From NCBI GenBank assembly GCA_028279995.1, contig JANQMQ010000560.1, positions 1-13,084 on the forward strand: DNA of 13,084 nt, written 5' to 3'. Positions 12,090 through 13,084 of this stretch are shown piece after piece. The stretch comes from Candidatus Phaeomarinibacter sp. (GTDB taxonomy: Bacteria; Pseudomonadota; Alphaproteobacteria; CGMCC-115125). The notes below the pieces were generated by a model. That model did no database searches, had not been told where the DNA came from, and worked only from the letters and a program-made list of their open reading frames with translations. Numbering within the stretch: position 1 is the stretch's first letter; each line of letters begins with the position of its first letter. The position numbers were made by a program, and so were the translations under genes.

Positions 12090-13082
12090 CTAATCCGCCA
12101 CGCGCGGTTCAAGCTGCGCCGCGGTCGTGAAACCGCTGGCATTCAGCGTGTGCGTTACCGTTCCGCAGATCCACGCAATGGCGTCAATTTCCGGCCGCCA
12201 TCCAGATAGGGTCACCGGCGTTTCCGCCATCAGCCCTGCGCGCCCGATCGCCAGGTTGATAGACATGGTGTCACGTGCCCGTTGAATGCGCGCCCATTCA
12301 CTCTCCGCTTCCGCCTGGGCTGTTGCAGCGTTCTTGAACGTGGTGGCCAGCGTCTTCAGCTTCTCAGGCGTCGCCCCGCCGCCAGCGGTCACTGTCCTGC
12401 GAACGGCGTTGGCCACGTCATGCCACTGTGCCTTGACGCCTGAATAGTCCGTGGAACCCTGCTTGCGGCTGAAGGTGTGCCGGTCCCCGTCGCCACGGGT
12501 GAGGGTCACGGGGTCAAGCGGTGTCCCGCCGGCGCTTTGTCCGGATCCGGCCTTTGCGAACAACAGGCGTCCGGCCTTGATGGTGGCGATTGCATCAAAC
12601 TGCCGTCCAAGCCGTGTGAGCAGGTGCCCGTCGCTTTCGCTTGCCTGGTCAATGTGGCCGGGGTTCTGCCAGGCCAACGCTTCGGCCACCACCAGCTCAA
12701 GGCTGTGGTCCCCGGCGATCGTTCGCAAGATCTCGCCAAGTGGCATGCCGGCAAAGCTGCGGCGCTTTTGTTCGTTCAGCGATGAATGAAAGTCAGCGCT
12801 TCGCGCGTGGATGCTCAGTTGATCAGGCGGGCCGGTGTCTGTCATTTCGTCCACAACAAAGCTGCCCTTGTCGACCAAGCCGGTTTCCTTGAAGCCCAGA
12901 TGCACCGTCACCGCTGCGCCCATGCCAGGAAGCGCAAGCAGGCCATCGGTGTTGCTCAATACGAGCTTCAGCTCATCTGCTTCAAAGGCGCGCTTGTCGG
13001 TCAGGGTGAGGTTTACCAGGCGCGGGTTGATCTGCGGCGTAATGTCGGTTCCCGCGACGGTGATGGCGAAGTCAGGGGTCAT
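12090..13082 (-). CDS. D: P2 gpD-like late control / tail protein
   Basis: The complete 330-residue product (ATG 13080-13082 to TAG 12090-12092) starts MTPDFAITVAGTDITPQINP and matches the phage late-control gene D family. It has the N-terminal DxITPxINPRLVxLTLTD pattern, a KGSFVVDEMTDTGPPDQLSI stretch, a LSIHARSADF segment, LNEQKRR, the GQ.DAIATIKAGRLLFAKAG region, and a C-terminal VTHTLNASGFTTAAQLEPR. In contractile-tailed P2-like phages gpD is a baseplate hub / tail protein, homologous to the VgrG/gp27 core. Its usual length is about 330-390 residues. It is normally the last gene of the tail operon, and here too it reads leftwards from the right edge towards the cargo gene. Confidence 0.9.
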   Translation of the reverse strand: MTPDFAITVAGTDITPQINPRLVNLTLTDKRAFEADELKLVLSNTDGLLALPGMGAAVTVHLGFKETGLVDKGSFVVDEMTDTGPPDQLSIHARSADFHSSLNEQKRRSFAGMPLGEILRTIAGDHSLELVVAEALAWQNPGHIDQASESDGHLLTRLGRQFDAIATIKAGRLLFAKAGSGQSAGGTPLDPVTLTRGDGDRHTFSRKQGSTDYSGVKAQWHDVANAVRRTVTAGGGATPEKLKTLATTFKNAATAQAEAESEWARIQRARDTMSINLAIGRAGLMAETPVTLSGWRPEIDAIAWICGTVTHTLNASGFTTAAQLEPRVAD

Positions 13083-13084
13083 GC

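Noticed and set aside
1..13084. CRISPR array or tandem repeat array
   Set aside because: No series of regularly spaced repeats was seen on reading the window. The only long repeat is the D 3' end pair.

Overview
The window looks like accessory DNA from an alphaproteobacterium. The basis is moderate GC, codon usage rich in G/C at third positions, an elongator tRNA-Met 3' half of alphaproteobacterial type, and protein sequences resembling those of Rhodobacterales/Hyphomonadaceae-like genomes. The genus cannot be fixed from the sequence. Two regions meet at a tRNA-derived junction near position 3598-3647.

Region 1 (1-3597) is a decayed, mosaic stretch. It holds a weak ORF at the left edge, a gene-poor stretch with palindromes and a hairpin, a DUF4760-type membrane-anchored protein, a frameshifted staphylococcal-nuclease-like pseudogene, the 3' remnant of an IS1595-family transposase fused onto it, a DUF3800 protein, and small uncharacterised ORFs. 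One of these, a 50-residue gene, starts on the same four bases as the divergent DUF3800 gene. This looks like the end of an older island rather than core chromosome.

Region 2 (3598 to the right edge) is the left part of a P2-like (Peduovirus-type) prophage with a mosaic early region. From the junction rightwards the minus strand carries a large serine recombinase, a 49-residue gene, a primase-helicase, a small unknown gene, an MT-A70 adenine methyltransferase, another unknown gene, an Ogr/Delta zinc-finger late activator and a Cro-like protein. They are tightly packed (overlaps of 1, 4 and 10 nt; gaps of 12-21 nt) and form one leftward early operon starting at about 9926. A plus-strand lysogeny unit diverges from it: a short CI-like repressor without a peptidase domain, followed by a membrane protein of unknown function. 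The 52-nt gap between cro and cI holds two operator-like palindromes.

At the right edge lies the complete gene for the P2 gpD-like tail protein, the last gene of the late tail operon read from the right. Between D and the lysogeny unit is a low-GC gene for a two-membrane-segment, coiled-coil protein. A diverged second copy of the D 3' end (about 85% identical over 60 nt, same reading frame) lies on its far side. This arrangement marks a roughly 980-bp cargo ('moron') cassette gained by recombination through the end of D. The cassette is the best candidate for an undescribed lysogenic-conversion or phage-defence gene in this window.

The recombinase stop codon and last codons lie antisense to the tRNA 3' half, so the attachment core and the integrase C-terminus share DNA. 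The 5' half of the tRNA is not to the left of the core. That suggests a junction between tandem elements at one tRNA-Met locus rather than a simple phage-host boundary.
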